This document shows, piece by piece, positions 8,252 through 18,000 of a stretch of 64,000 nucleotides of DNA. The notes below the pieces were generated by a model. It saw only the letters and a list, made by a program, of their open reading frames with translations. It made no database searches and was not told the origin of the DNA. The translations under genes and the position numbers were made by a program. Source of the stretch: Romboutsia faecis (GTDB taxonomy: Bacteria > Bacillota > Clostridia > Peptostreptococcales > Peptostreptococcaceae); contig NZ_JACRWE010000005.1 of the NCBI RefSeq assembly GCF_014323405.1, forward strand, positions 1-64,000, given 5' to 3'. How positions within the stretch are numbered: position 1 is the stretch's first letter; every line of letters begins with the position of its first letter.

Positions 8252-8278
8252 AGGACATTCTCAAATAGGGAATGTCCT
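8252..8278 (+). other. Intercistronic hairpin
   Basis: A 9-bp perfect stem, AGGACATTC with GAATGTCCT, lies between the binding-protein gene and the first permease gene. There is no T-run after it. Such hairpins often protect the upstream mRNA end and let the binding protein be made in excess over the membrane parts. Confidence 0.6.
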
Positions 8279-8308
8279 GTTGTGGATTATAAAGAAAGGA
8301 AGTTTTGT

Positions 8309-9301
8309 ATGAAAAATAGTAAAAGCTTATTGCCATATCTATTTAAGAAGTTATTAAGATTAGCATCTCTTTTGGTTGCGTTATGTATAATTACATTTGC
8401 CTTAATGGAAAAATCTCCAATTGATCCTGTTACTGCTTACGTTGGAGCAGATACAAAAGTGAGCTTGGAACAAAGAGAAAATATAGCAGAGCATTGGGGA
8501 TTAAATAAACCACCTGTAGAAAGATTTATGTCTTGGTTTAAATCCATGGCTCAAGGTGATTGGGGAACTTCTATGATATATAGAAGACCTGTTGTTGATG
8601 TTATAGGAGAAAGGTTTGTAGCATCATTGGCCTTAATGTTAGTTGCATGGATTATATCAGGAGTATTAGGATTTGTTATGGGGATAATATCGGGAATAAA
8701 TGAAGGAAAATTTATTGATAAAGCAATTAGGTCTTATTGTTATGTTTTAATATCAACACCTACATTCTGGTTAGGAATATTATTTATTATGATATTTTCA
8801 GTAAAATTAAAATGGTTCCCTGTAGGGTTAGGAGTTCCAATAGGCATATTATCGGAGGAGGTAACACTTAAAAGTATGATAAATCACCTTATATTACCGG
8901 CGTTAACTTTAAGTATATTAGGTGTAGCTAACATATGTCTTCATACTAGAGAAAAAGTTATAGAAATACTATCAAGTGACTATGTACTTTTTGCAAAAGC
9001 ACGTGGAGAAAGTAAAAAAAATATAGTATTTAACCATGTTATAAAAAATGTGTCTTTACCAGCAATAACATTACAATTTTTGTCTTTTAGTGAACTTTTT
9101 GCAGGAGCTGTATTTGCAGAGCAAGTATTCTCGTACCCGGGGCTTGGTCAGGCAACTGTACAGGCAGGATTAAAGGGAGACTTACCTCTTTTAATGGGAA
9201 TAGTCATAATAAGCTTAATATTTGTATATACAGGAAATTTAATTGCAGATATTTTATATAGAGTTATAGATCCAAGAATAAAGGAGGGACAACAAGTATA
9301 A
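8309..9301 (+). CDS. ABC transporter permease, DppB/NikB type
   Basis: 330 residues from the ATG at 8309, which has AGGAAG just before it; an in-frame GTG at 8282 has no ribosome site and would put codons in the hairpin tail. There are six predicted membrane helices. The N-terminal pattern (ITFALMEKSPIDPV, then LGLNKP-like HWGLNKPP) and the cytoplasmic EAA-type loop (DYVLFAKARGESKKNIV) mark a DppB/NikB-type permease. The stop codon overlaps the next start (TAATG), so the two permeases are coupled. It forms half of the channel of the importer. Confidence 0.9.
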   Translation: MKNSKSLLPYLFKKLLRLASLLVALCIITFALMEKSPIDPVTAYVGADTKVSLEQRENIAEHWGLNKPPVERFMSWFKSMAQGDWGTSMIYRRPVVDVIGERFVASLALMLVAWIISGVLGFVMGIISGINEGKFIDKAIRSYCYVLISTPTFWLGILFIMIFSVKLKWFPVGLGVPIGILSEEVTLKSMINHLILPALTLSILGVANICLHTREKVIEILSSDYVLFAKARGESKKNIVFNHVIKNVSLPAITLQFLSFSELFAGAVFAEQVFSYPGLGQATVQAGLKGDLPLLMGIVIISLIFVYTGNLIADILYRVIDPRIKEGQQV

Positions 9302-10170
9302 TGAATGAAGTTGGAAATCTACTTGTAGAAAATAAAAAAATATCCCAAATTAGACTTGGAATAAGAGAAAAGACATTAATGTCTATAGGAATATTCACAT
9401 TATTTTTAGCGGGAATAATGTTATTTGGAAGTATGATAACAGAAGAACAAATAGCTATAAATCTTCTTAATAAAAATCAAGCTCCAAGTTTAGAGTATTT
9501 ATTTGGTACCGATTGGGTAGGCAGAAATATGTTATATCGAACTCTTAAAGGTTTGAGTTTGAGCATGAAAATAGGATTATTATCTTCATGTATAAGTGGA
9601 GTTATAGCACTAACGCTAGGTGTACTAGGAGCAACCCTAGGTAATAAGGTGGATTCTTTTATAACTTGGTTTATAGATTTAGTATTATCTGTTCCTCACA
9701 CATTAGTTGTAATACTTATATCAATATCTGTAGGCGGAGGATTAAAAGGAATTGTATTAGGTGTATCTCTAACTCACTGGCCTTCCTTGACTAGGGTAAT
9801 AAGAGCTGAAGTTATGCAAATTAGAGAATCAGATTATGCTAAAATATCTAGAAATTTTGGTAAGTCTAATTTATACATAGCTATTCATCACATATTACCT
9901 CATATAATACCTCAATTACTGATAGGGATAGTATTAATATTCCCACATGCAGTTTTACATGAAGCATCTGTTACGTTCCTTGGTTTTGGATTACCGCCAC
10001 ATGAACCAGCAATCGGAATAATTTTATCAGAAGCAATGAAGTATTTAAGTAGTGGAAAATGGTGGCTAGCATTTTTCCCAGGTCTAAGCTTAGTTATAGT
10101 TTCGCTTATGGTAGATAATATAGGGAAAAAATTTAGCCAATTAATAAATCCAAAAACAGCTTATAAATAG
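9301..10170 (+). CDS. ABC transporter permease, DppC/NikC type
   Basis: 289 residues and the second half of the channel. The N-terminal helix is followed by LFGTDWVGRNMLYR, the signature of DppC/NikC proteins, then membrane helices and the EAA loop (SDYAKISRNFGKSNLYI). The C-terminal segment HEASVTFLGFGLPPHEPAIG is characteristic. The start overlaps the stop of the previous gene by one base. An ATPase gene follows after 9 bases with an AGGAGG ribosome site. Confidence 0.92.
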   Translation: MNEVGNLLVENKKISQIRLGIREKTLMSIGIFTLFLAGIMLFGSMITEEQIAINLLNKNQAPSLEYLFGTDWVGRNMLYRTLKGLSLSMKIGLLSSCISGVIALTLGVLGATLGNKVDSFITWFIDLVLSVPHTLVVILISISVGGGLKGIVLGVSLTHWPSLTRVIRAEVMQIRESDYAKISRNFGKSNLYIAIHHILPHIIPQLLIGIVLIFPHAVLHEASVTFLGFGLPPHEPAIGIILSEAMKYLSSGKWWLAFFPGLSLVIVSLMVDNIGKKFSQLINPKTAYK

Positions 10171-10179
10171 GAGGAAAGA

Positions 10180-11115
10180 ATGAAAAAGGAACCAATATTA
10201 AAAGTTAAAGATTTAGGAGTTTCTTTTTCTCAATATACAAAAGGATTAAGAAGAAGAGACCTAAAGGTTATAACAAATCTTGATGTAGAATTGTATGAAG
10301 GAGAAATATTAGCAGTAGTAGGGTCAAGTGGTTCAGGTAAAAGTTTATTGGCTCATGCAATTCTTGGAATACTTCCAGATAACTCTACTACAGAAGGTTC
10401 TATAACTTATAAAAATAAAGAATTAACTCAAAAAGATAAAGAAAAATTAAGAGGAGATGAAATAGTTTTAATTCCTCAATCAGTTAATTACTTAGACCCA
10501 TTGATGCAAGTATCTAAACAGGTAAAAATATCTATAAAGGATAAAACAAATGCAGATAAAATTCAAAGAAAAATATTTAATAAATATGGATTAGATAAAA
10601 ATGTAGATAAATATTATCCGTTCCAACTATCTGGAGGAATGGCGAGAAAAGTATTATTATCTACTGCTTTAGTATCTGATACAAAGGTTATAATTGCAGA
10701 CGAGCCAACTCCTGGTCTAGATGAAAAATCACTTAATGAAGCATTACAAAATTTTAGAGATATAGCAGATAATGGGTGTGCAGTTCTTATGATAACTCAT
10801 GACATAGAAGCAGCACTTAAAATTGCTGATAAAATTGCTATATTCTATGCTGGAACAACTTTAGAAATAGCAAATGTAAAAGATTTTGAAAATGGTGGAG
10901 AAAATCTTAGACACCCATATACAAAAGCACTTTATAAAGCTTTGCCTCAAAATGGATTTAAACCAATAAAGGGAAATCAGCCACTGCCAAATGAATTACC
11001 AAAAGGTTGTTTATTCTGCGATAGATGTGAAGAAGCTTCTGATAGTTGTAAAATGATAAGGCCAGATTCGAAAGAAGTTAGAAATGGGATGGTGAGATGT
11101 TTATATGCAACTTAA
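10180..11115 (+). CDS. ABC transporter ATP-binding protein, DppD/NikD type
   Basis: 311 residues. Walker A is GSSGSGKS, the signature LSGGMARK, Walker B IIADEPTPGLD, and the switch His lies in ITHDIEAA. The C-terminal extension has the oligopeptide-transporter pattern HPYTKALYKALP followed by four Cys in GCLFCDRCEEASDSC, which is typical of this ATPase group. It overlaps the next ATPase gene by 11 bases. Together the two ATPases drive import. Confidence 0.92.
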   Translation: MKKEPILKVKDLGVSFSQYTKGLRRRDLKVITNLDVELYEGEILAVVGSSGSGKSLLAHAILGILPDNSTTEGSITYKNKELTQKDKEKLRGDEIVLIPQSVNYLDPLMQVSKQVKISIKDKTNADKIQRKIFNKYGLDKNVDKYYPFQLSGGMARKVLLSTALVSDTKVIIADEPTPGLDEKSLNEALQNFRDIADNGCAVLMITHDIEAALKIADKIAIFYAGTTLEIANVKDFENGGENLRHPYTKALYKALPQNGFKPIKGNQPLPNELPKGCLFCDRCEEASDSCKMIRPDSKEVRNGMVRCLYAT

Positions 11116-11956
11116 AGCAAAAGGTATAAATTTTAAATACAGAGATGACAGATATATATTAAAGGATATAGATTTTGAAATAAATAGCGGTGAAATAGTA
11201 GGCTTGGTAGCTCCAAGTGGTTTTGGAAAAACTACATTAGCGAAGATATTAGCAGGTTATGAAAAACCTGAAAGTGGAAGCGTGCTTATAGAGGGATATA
11301 AGAGTAAAAAAAACAAGTACAATCCTGTTCAACTAATATTCCAACACCCCGAAAAGTCAGTAAATCCAAAGTGGAAAATGAGCAAAATAATAAGTGAAGC
11401 TTTTGAGCCATCAAAGGAATTGATTGATTCAATGGGAATTAAGGACGAATGGTTAAACAGATGGCCAAGTGAACTTTCTGGAGGAGAGCTACAAAGATTT
11501 TGTGTATTAAGAGCTTTATCTAAAGATACAAAGTTTTTAATAGCTGATGAAATGACAACTATGCTCGATGCAATTACTCAAGCTCAAATATGGGGTGTGG
11601 TATTAGAACATGTAAAAAAATATAATATTGGCATGGTTGTTATAAGTCATGAAAAAGCTTTAGTCGATAGAATATGCACTAGAATAGTAGATTTAACTGA
11701 GTTTGCAATGCATCATGATATATATGAAAATGGGTACTATAGTAAAGATAAAATCTATGAAAATTCCCAGGATAAAGATCACGTACATCTTCACACTCAT
11801 AACCATGGTCATCTTCATGACCATATAAAAGGTATGGGGCATGATCATAATCATGATAGTGGCATAACGGGAAGTCATGTTCATGAACATGAACATATAC
11901 ATGAACATGACAATAATATTGGTCATGGACATACTCATACACATGCTAAGAGTTAA
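11105..11956 (+). CDS. ABC transporter ATP-binding protein, DppF/NikE type, with histidine-rich tail
   Basis: 283 residues. Walker A is APSGFGKT (Phe where Ser/Cys is usual), the signature LSGGELQR, Walker B LIADEMTTMLD (Met replaces the usual Pro in DEP), and the switch His is in ISHEKA. From about residue 221 the protein leaves the ABC fold and runs into a tail with 21 His in about 58 residues, alternating with Asp, Glu, Gly and Thr. Such tails bind Ni, Co or Zn and are known on nickel/cobalt proteins such as HypB and CooJ. This supports a metal role for the operon. A terminator follows. Confidence 0.88.
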   Translation: MQLKAKGINFKYRDDRYILKDIDFEINSGEIVGLVAPSGFGKTTLAKILAGYEKPESGSVLIEGYKSKKNKYNPVQLIFQHPEKSVNPKWKMSKIISEAFEPSKELIDSMGIKDEWLNRWPSELSGGELQRFCVLRALSKDTKFLIADEMTTMLDAITQAQIWGVVLEHVKKYNIGMVVISHEKALVDRICTRIVDLTEFAMHHDIYENGYYSKDKIYENSQDKDHVHLHTHNHGHLHDHIKGMGHDHNHDSGITGSHVHEHEHIHEHDNNIGHGHTHTHAKS

Positions 11957-11972
11957 AATGAAAAGTAATATA

Positions 11973-12020
11973 GATATACCACAAGTAATAGATAAAGATT
12001 ACTTATGGTATATCTTTTTT
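11973..12020 (+). terminator. Terminator of the ABC importer operon
   Basis: A 17-bp stem with one mismatch (11973-11989 with 11998-12014) is followed by six T. It closes the five-gene operon. The remaining ~160 bases before pcrA hold only AT-rich DNA in which I see no further gene. Confidence 0.88.
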
Positions 12021-12181
12021 AATTATGAAAAAATAATGATTAAAGTAAAAATGTTGTGTTATTTCTTTTAGAAGAACTCTATATTGGAAAAGATTATAAT
12101 ATTACTATTTTACTTAAAATTTGAATAAACATTAGATTTAGATTAAAATATATTTATATTGTTTTAAATAGGAGGAAATAA

Positions 12182-14410
12182 ATGAACTTAGATACATTAA
12201 ATCCTGCCCAGAGAGAAGCTGTTGAAAAAACAGAAGGACCTGTACTTATATTAGCAGGAGCAGGGTCAGGAAAGACAAGAGTTTTAACAACAAGAATAGC
12301 ACATTTAATGGAAGATAAAAATGTTCAAGCTGCAAATATATTAGCCATAACATTTACAAATAAAGCCGCTACGGAAATGAGAGAAAGAGTAGAAGAAACT
12401 ATTACAGAACTTGATACTAAGGATATGTGGATAACAACATTCCATTCTTGCTGTGTTCGTATATTAAGAAAAGGTATAAATAGAATAGGATACAATAGAA
12501 GTTTCGTTATATATGATAGTTCGGATCAAGTAACATTAGTAAAAGACTGCTTAAAAGAATTAAATTTAAGTGATAAAGTATTTGAACCTAAATCAGTTAT
12601 AAGCACAATATCTGGAGCTAAAGATAAGTTATTGAGTCCAGCTCAATTTAAACAATTGTATAGAGATGATGTAAGAAACTCTAAAATAGCTGATATATAC
12701 GCTCTATATCAAGATCGTTTAAAAAGAAATAGTGCATTAGATTTTGATGATTTAATATACAAGACTGTCGAATTATTTAAAGAAGACCCAGAAACATTAG
12801 AATTCTATAGAAGTAGATTTAAATATATAATGGTTGATGAGTATCAAGATACAAGTAAGGCACAATATGAGTTAATAAAAATGTTAGCAAGACAGCATCA
12901 AAATATATGTGTTGTTGGTGATGATGACCAAAGTATATATGGTTGGAGAGGAGCTGATATAAGAAATATTCTTGAGTTCGAAAAAGACTATGATGATGTT
13001 CATGTAGTAAAGCTAGAGCAAAACTATAGATCAACACAAATAATTCTGGATGCAGCAAATACTGTAATATCTAATAATATAGAAAGAAAAAGAAAAAAGC
13101 TTTGGAGTGAGAAAAAGGACGGAGAGCTAATAAAAATTCAATTAGCTACGGATGAGCTAGATGAAGCTGAATTTATAGCAGATACTATATCTAGATTAAA
13201 GAGAAGAGACAGAAGAAAGTTCAGTGATTTTGCAGTTCTTTATAGAGCAAATGCACAGGCCCGTCCAGTGGAAGATGCATTAAATAGAAGCCAAATTCCA
13301 TACAATATATATGGTGGAACAAAGTTCTATGAAAGAAAAGAAATAAAAGATTTAATAGCCTATCTAAGGGTTATACAAAATCCACAAGATGATATATCTC
13401 TAAAGAGAATTATAAATGTTCCTAGAAGAGGTATAGGTCTTAGAACAATAGAAAAAGTAGAAGATAGAGCAAGTTTGAAACAAGAAAGTTTATACTCTGT
13501 TCTTATAGATATAGAAAGTAACTCAGATATATCTAGTAAGGCAAGAAAAAGTATTAGTGACTTTGTTGACTTAATGGGTACATTAAGAACTATAAAGGAA
13601 GTCTATCCAGTAAGTAAGTTAATAGAGAAAGTACTAGACACTTCAGGATATATAGATGAATTACAAAAAGATAGCAAAAAAGAAGAATCTGAAGATAGAA
13701 TAGAAAACTTAAAAGAATTCATATCTGTAGCTTTAGAATTTGAACAAAATAGTGAAGAAAAAGATTTAGAAACTTTCTTAACAACAGTAGCTCTTACTTC
13801 AGAAGCTAGTGATGATGAAGAAGATGATAAAGTTTCTTTAATGACTATACATACATCTAAGGGGCTAGAGTTCCCAGTTGTATTTTTAACTGGTATGGAA
13901 GAAAAGTTATTCCCAATATCAAGAGCAATAACTTCTATGAGAGATTCAGATATAGAAGAAGAAAGAAGGCTTTGTTATGTTGGTATAACAAGAGCTAAAG
14001 AAGAATTATACATGACTTTAACTCAAAAGAGAACTTTATATGGTAAAACTAATCCATCTATAGCTTCTAGATTTATGGAAGAATTACCAGGAGAATGTAT
14101 AGAAAGACTTAATAAGGCAGAAAATGAACTGAGTTATTCTAAGGCTAATTATAATATTTTAGATAAATATACTAAAAAGTATATGAATAATGTACAAAAG
14201 TCATCTATAGCGAAGAAAGTAAATGCAACAGTCAAAGATACTACTAAGGAAACAAACATAGACGATATCAAGCCAGGATCAAAGGTTCATCATCCGAAAT
14301 TTGGTGTAGGTACAGTAGTTATGATGAAAGGTACTGACGTAACAATTGCATTTGATAATCAAGGTCTAAAGACTATAAATAAGGAATATACAACTTTAGA
14401 CTTATTATAA
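12182..14410 (+). CDS. pcrA: ATP-dependent 3'-5' DNA helicase PcrA (UvrD family)
   Basis: 742 residues, the usual length for PcrA. Superfamily 1 helicase motifs appear in order: Q motif LNPAQREAV, Walker A AGAGSGKT at 25-32, TFTNKAA, DEYQDTS, DDDQSIYGWRGA, QNYRST, then TIHTSKGLEFPVV and ITRAKEELY. The C-terminus has KVHHPKFGVGTVV, the Tudor-like domain that contacts RNA polymerase in PcrA. It unwinds DNA in repair, plasmid replication and removal of stalled complexes. An AGGAGG ribosome site lies before the ATG. An M18 aminopeptidase gene follows after 14 bases, probably in the same unit. Confidence 0.97.
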   Translation: MNLDTLNPAQREAVEKTEGPVLILAGAGSGKTRVLTTRIAHLMEDKNVQAANILAITFTNKAATEMRERVEETITELDTKDMWITTFHSCCVRILRKGINRIGYNRSFVIYDSSDQVTLVKDCLKELNLSDKVFEPKSVISTISGAKDKLLSPAQFKQLYRDDVRNSKIADIYALYQDRLKRNSALDFDDLIYKTVELFKEDPETLEFYRSRFKYIMVDEYQDTSKAQYELIKMLARQHQNICVVGDDDQSIYGWRGADIRNILEFEKDYDDVHVVKLEQNYRSTQIILDAANTVISNNIERKRKKLWSEKKDGELIKIQLATDELDEAEFIADTISRLKRRDRRKFSDFAVLYRANAQARPVEDALNRSQIPYNIYGGTKFYERKEIKDLIAYLRVIQNPQDDISLKRIINVPRRGIGLRTIEKVEDRASLKQESLYSVLIDIESNSDISSKARKSISDFVDLMGTLRTIKEVYPVSKLIEKVLDTSGYIDELQKDSKKEESEDRIENLKEFISVALEFEQNSEEKDLETFLTTVALTSEASDDEEDDKVSLMTIHTSKGLEFPVVFLTGMEEKLFPISRAITSMRDSDIEEERRLCYVGITRAKEELYMTLTQKRTLYGKTNPSIASRFMEELPGECIERLNKAENELSYSKANYNILDKYTKKYMNNVQKSSIAKKVNATVKDTTKETNIDDIKPGSKVHHPKFGVGTVVMMKGTDVTIAFDNQGLKTINKEYTTLDLL

Positions 14411-14424
14411 TAAGGAGGCTTATT

Positions 14425-15723
14425 GTGGATACAAAAGATTTTGCTAAGGATTTATTAGATTATATATATGATAGCCCAACTTCTTTTCATGCAGTAAAAA
14501 CATCTATAGATATATTAGAAAAGAATGGATTTAAAGAGATTAAATTAAATGAAAAATGGAATTTAAAAGTTAAAGGAAAGTATTATGTAACAAAAAATTC
14601 ATCAGCATTAATAGCTTTTATAATAAATTCTAACAATATAGAAAAAGAAGGATTCCGAATGATAGCTTCTCATTCGGATTCACCTTCGTTTAGAATAAAA
14701 CCTAATGCTCAAATGAGTGTAGAAAATACATATTTAAAATTAAATACAGAATGCTATGGTGGTCCTATTTTGAATACATGGCTAGACAGACCATTATCAA
14801 TAGCAGGTAGAGTAGTTATAAAAAGTAAAAATATACTAAATCCAGAAGAAAAACTTGTGGACTTAAGAAAACCTATTTGTATAATACCTAATGTAGCAAT
14901 ACATTTAAATAAAAGTATAAATGATGGATATAAGTACAATAAGCAAAAGGATATGCTACCTTTAGTAGGATTAATAAATGATACTCTAGAAAAAGATAAC
15001 TTTTTACTAAAAGAAATAGCTAAAGAACTAAAGGTTGAAGTAGAAGAAATATTAGATTTTGATTTATTCTTATATGAATATGAAAAGGGATGTTTGATGG
15101 GAATTAACGAAGAGTTTATATCTACAGGTAGGCTAGATAATTTATCTATGGCACATGCTAGTTTAAATGCACTTATAAATACTAGTGGAAAGTATGGAAT
15201 AAGTTTAATTTCAATATTTGATAATGAAGAAGTTGGAAGTTCTACTAAGCAAGGAGCAGATTCTAATATGTTATTAAATATATTAGAGAGAATATGTATA
15301 TCATTAGGAAAAACAAGGGAAGAGTTCTTTACATCAATATACTCATCTTTTATTATATCTGCTGATTTAGCACATGGGGTACATCCTAATATGTCAGAAA
15401 AACATGATCCAACTAATAGACCAGCATTGGGGAAAGGTCCCGTTATTAAAATAAATGCAAATCAATCGTATACGAGTGATGCTTATTCAGCATCAGTTTA
15501 TAAAAATATATGCAAAGAATCGAATGTTGAATATCAAGAATTTGTAAACAGATCAGATGAAAGAGGTGGAAGTACAATTGGTCCAATATCATCTACTCAT
15601 ATAGATATACCATCAGTAGATATAGGAAGTCCAATACTTGCAATGCATTCGATAAGAGAACTAGGCAGCATTTTAGATCATTATAGCATATATAAAACAT
15701 TCGTTACATTTTTTAAACTTTAG
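14425..15723 (+). CDS. M18 family aminopeptidase
   Basis: 432 residues, GTG start behind AAGGAGG. Zinc aminopeptidase of family M18 (aspartyl aminopeptidase type). Visible motifs: SPTSFHAV near the N-terminus, SHSDSPSFRIKP with a metal-binding His-Asp, GRLDNL, FDNEEVGSSTKQGA with the catalytic Glu pair, and the terminal PSVDIGSPILAMHSIRE with a metal His. It removes N-terminal residues from peptides in the cytoplasm. It lies 14 bases after pcrA and 15 bases before the patatin gene, so all three are probably co-transcribed. Confidence 0.93.
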   Translation: MDTKDFAKDLLDYIYDSPTSFHAVKTSIDILEKNGFKEIKLNEKWNLKVKGKYYVTKNSSALIAFIINSNNIEKEGFRMIASHSDSPSFRIKPNAQMSVENTYLKLNTECYGGPILNTWLDRPLSIAGRVVIKSKNILNPEEKLVDLRKPICIIPNVAIHLNKSINDGYKYNKQKDMLPLVGLINDTLEKDNFLLKEIAKELKVEVEEILDFDLFLYEYEKGCLMGINEEFISTGRLDNLSMAHASLNALINTSGKYGISLISIFDNEEVGSSTKQGADSNMLLNILERICISLGKTREEFFTSIYSSFIISADLAHGVHPNMSEKHDPTNRPALGKGPVIKINANQSYTSDAYSASVYKNICKESNVEYQEFVNRSDERGGSTIGPISSTHIDIPSVDIGSPILAMHSIRELGSILDHYSIYKTFVTFFKL

Positions 15724-15738
15724 ATAAGGAGAGATATT

Positions 15739-16491
15739 ATGAGAATAGGATTATGCCTCTCAGGTGGAGGTGCAAAGGGTTCTTATCAGGCTGGTGTTAT
15801 AAAATCATTATATGATAGAGGAGTAAATAAGTTTGCATCTATATCAGGAACTTCTATAGGAGCAATAAATGGATATTTTGTATTCACAGGAAATGTTGAA
15901 AAATTAGAAGATATGTGGATAAATATTGAAGAAAATTCAGAAAATAATATAAAAATAGTAAATAATGTTGTGGATAATTCTAAATTAATAGAAATATTAG
16001 ATGAACTTGATAATAATTCTAAAGAAAATCCTAAGTTTTATGTGAATTATGTGAATATAAATAATAAACAAATAAAAGAAGAAGTAAAAGATATATCGAT
16101 TGTGGACAAATTAAAAGCAATGGATTATATAAAATATAGTTCATTGTTACCGTTTAATCCAAAAGGAGCTTTAAATTTAAGAGATCAATTTATAAAAGAT
16201 GTAAATGAAAATTTATATGAAGGTTGTAATTTAGATGGAGGCCTAGTAAGGAATACCCTAATAGAGCCTTTAATAAATGATAGCTTAGATAAAATTATAA
16301 TTATATCAACTAGACAAGATTATACTATACCAGATGATATAAAATTAAAAATTGATGAAAATAAATTAGAAGTAGTTAGACCTAAAACTATACTTACTAG
16401 TCAAGACACTCTTAAATTTAATAAAGAGTTCTGTGAGAAAATGTTTAAAGAAGGATATGATATAGGGAAAACATTAAATATAAATAATTAG
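15739..16491 (+). CDS. Patatin-like phospholipase
   Basis: 250 residues. It has the patatin layout: a glycine-rich oxyanion segment LSGGGAKGSYQAG at the N-terminus, the nucleophile elbow GTSIGA near residues 38-43, and the catalytic Asp in DGGLVRN near 173. It is predicted to be a cytoplasmic or peripheral acyl hydrolase using a Ser-Asp dyad. The substrate cannot be told. It is the last gene of the probable pcrA unit. Confidence 0.9.
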   Translation: MRIGLCLSGGGAKGSYQAGVIKSLYDRGVNKFASISGTSIGAINGYFVFTGNVEKLEDMWINIEENSENNIKIVNNVVDNSKLIEILDELDNNSKENPKFYVNYVNINNKQIKEEVKDISIVDKLKAMDYIKYSSLLPFNPKGALNLRDQFIKDVNENLYEGCNLDGGLVRNTLIEPLINDSLDKIIIISTRQDYTIPDDIKLKIDENKLEVVRPKTILTSQDTLKFNKEFCEKMFKEGYDIGKTLNINN

Positions 16492-16619
16492 TTAGATAGA
16501 TGAACGATTACATGTAAATTAATAGAATTGTATTAAATGTATTGAATAAAAATCAAAATATTAGTATAATATAAAAGTTCTTCAAATATGACAAAAACAG
16601 ACATGGAGTTGATATAAAT

Positions 16620-17225
16620 ATGGCAACTAAGAGAATCGCCGTTTTAGGTGGTCCAAGGTGTGGAAAAACAACATTAATACAACATTTATATGTTGAAATG
16701 AAAATAGCTGGATTAAATGCAGGATATGCTTTAGAATACTCTACAGAGTACCTAAAAGATAAAGGTATGATAGAAACAATATCTGAGCAATATGGAATAT
16801 ACTTAGGTCAAAAGAAATTAGAAGATGAACTAGCAAACTTTGACTATGCTCTTACAGATTATGCTACTTTTGTACCGTACATATATGGAAGATTTATGTT
16901 AGGTAACAAAGAAAGAAGCAAAAAAGAAATAGAGATACTTAAGGACTTATATTCACTTGCATTAGAAGATATACAAAACTATGATATGATAGTTTATGTA
17001 CCAAGAGAGTTTGGGTATGTTCAAGATGGTGTTAGATGGCAAGATGAAGGGATAGCATTACAAATAGATGACGCTATATTAAGCTTCTTAAAAGCGGAAA
17101 ATATAAACTTTATAGAAGTAAAAGGTTCTACAAAAGATAGAGCTAAACAAATATTAGATTTATTAGAAATTGATTATAAAGAGACACCTCAATTAAATGA
17201 AAAAGAAAAGACAAAATCTAAATAA
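16620..17225 (+). CDS. P-loop ATPase of unknown role (AAA_28/NadR-kinase-like)
   Basis: 201 residues. The N-terminus has a nucleotide-binding loop GGPRCGKTT at 9-17. The layout (an EYSTEYL segment after the first helix, LTDYATF, and IVYVPREF) resembles the NadR kinase-like AAA_28 group, in which small metabolites are phosphorylated, but no substrate-specific motif is recognised. The C-terminus is lysine-rich. It is monocistronic, with a terminator just after it. Confidence 0.7.
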   Translation: MATKRIAVLGGPRCGKTTLIQHLYVEMKIAGLNAGYALEYSTEYLKDKGMIETISEQYGIYLGQKKLEDELANFDYALTDYATFVPYIYGRFMLGNKERSKKEIEILKDLYSLALEDIQNYDMIVYVPREFGYVQDGVRWQDEGIALQIDDAILSFLKAENINFIEVKGSTKDRAKQILDLLEIDYKETPQLNEKEKTKSK

Positions 17226-17247
17226 TTTTATATAAACTTGATAATAT

Positions 17248-17292
17248 GGTGGTATATGTAGATTGGGTATAATTTATATTTACCACCTTTTT
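17248..17292 (+). terminator. Terminator after the P-loop ATPase gene
   Basis: GGTGGTA (17248-17254) pairs with TACCACC (17281-17287) around a long loop and is followed by TTTTT. Confidence 0.75.
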
Positions 17293-17404
17293 ATATCTAT
17301 ATTTAATATTTTACTTTATATGGTTAATACTAGCTTTATTTTTTGCGGTGTTAGTATATAATATATATGATATACATAATTTTTTGAAAGGATGAATAAT
17401 TACA

Positions 17405-17929
17405 ATGGAAAATAAAAACCCAATAGTAACTATAGAAATGGAAAATGGTAAGAAAATAGTAGCAGAGTTATATCCAAATATAGCTCCAAACACTGTTAAA
17501 AATTTTGTTAGCTTAATAGAAAAAGGATACTACAATGGAGTAGGATTCCACAGAGTAATACCTGGATTTATGATTCAAGGTGGATGCCCTAACGGAAATG
17601 GAATGGGTGGACCAGGATATTCTATAAAAGGAGAATTCACTAACAATGGATTCACTAACAATTTAAAGCATGAAAGAGGAGTATTATCGATGGCTAGAAC
17701 AATGGTTCCTAATTCAGCAGGTTCTCAGTTCTTTATAATGCATCAAACATCTCCACACTTAGATAGAGAATATGCTTCTTTTGGTAGAGTAATAGAAGGT
17801 ATGGATGTAGTAGATGAAATAGCAAATACAAGAACAGATAGAATGGACAAGCCTAAAGAGCCTCAAGTTATGAAGACTGTTACAGTAGAAACATTTGGAC
17901 AAGACTATTCAGATGTAGAAAAAATGTAA
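17405..17929 (+). CDS. Peptidyl-prolyl cis-trans isomerase, cyclophilin type
   Basis: 174 residues, a single cyclophilin domain without signal peptide, so cytoplasmic. Active-site motifs are present: FHRVIPGFMIQGG with the catalytic Arg, ARTMVPNSAGSQFFI, and LDREYASFGRVIEGMDVVD. It speeds proline isomerisation during protein folding. It starts at an ATG about 10 bases after AAAGGATG. It stands alone between two terminators. Confidence 0.95.
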   Translation: MENKNPIVTIEMENGKKIVAELYPNIAPNTVKNFVSLIEKGYYNGVGFHRVIPGFMIQGGCPNGNGMGGPGYSIKGEFTNNGFTNNLKHERGVLSMARTMVPNSAGSQFFIMHQTSPHLDREYASFGRVIEGMDVVDEIANTRTDRMDKPKEPQVMKTVTVETFGQDYSDVEKM

Positions 17930-17964
17930 TTATAATTTAATTTTAAATGTATTGATATTTTATG

Positions 17965-17993
17965 TTTACTTTATGTCGAATTTCGTATAAAAT
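17965..17993 (+). promoter_or_regulatory. Promoter in a gene-free gap, with Spo0A-box-like sequence
   Basis: TTTACT (17965-17970), a 17-base spacer and TAAAAT (17988-17993) fit a sigma-A promoter. The spacer holds TGTCGAA (17974-17980), the core of a Spo0A box. No gene starts downstream on this strand, so the promoter would make an RNA ending at 18185. Confidence 0.5.
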
Positions 17994-18000
17994 AGTAAGG

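Noticed and set aside
11679..11944. Antisense ORFs and a +1-frame ORF (11877-12071) in the histidine-rich region
   Set aside because: They arise from the repeated CAT/ATG-rich codons of the His tail and have no ribosome site or family match.
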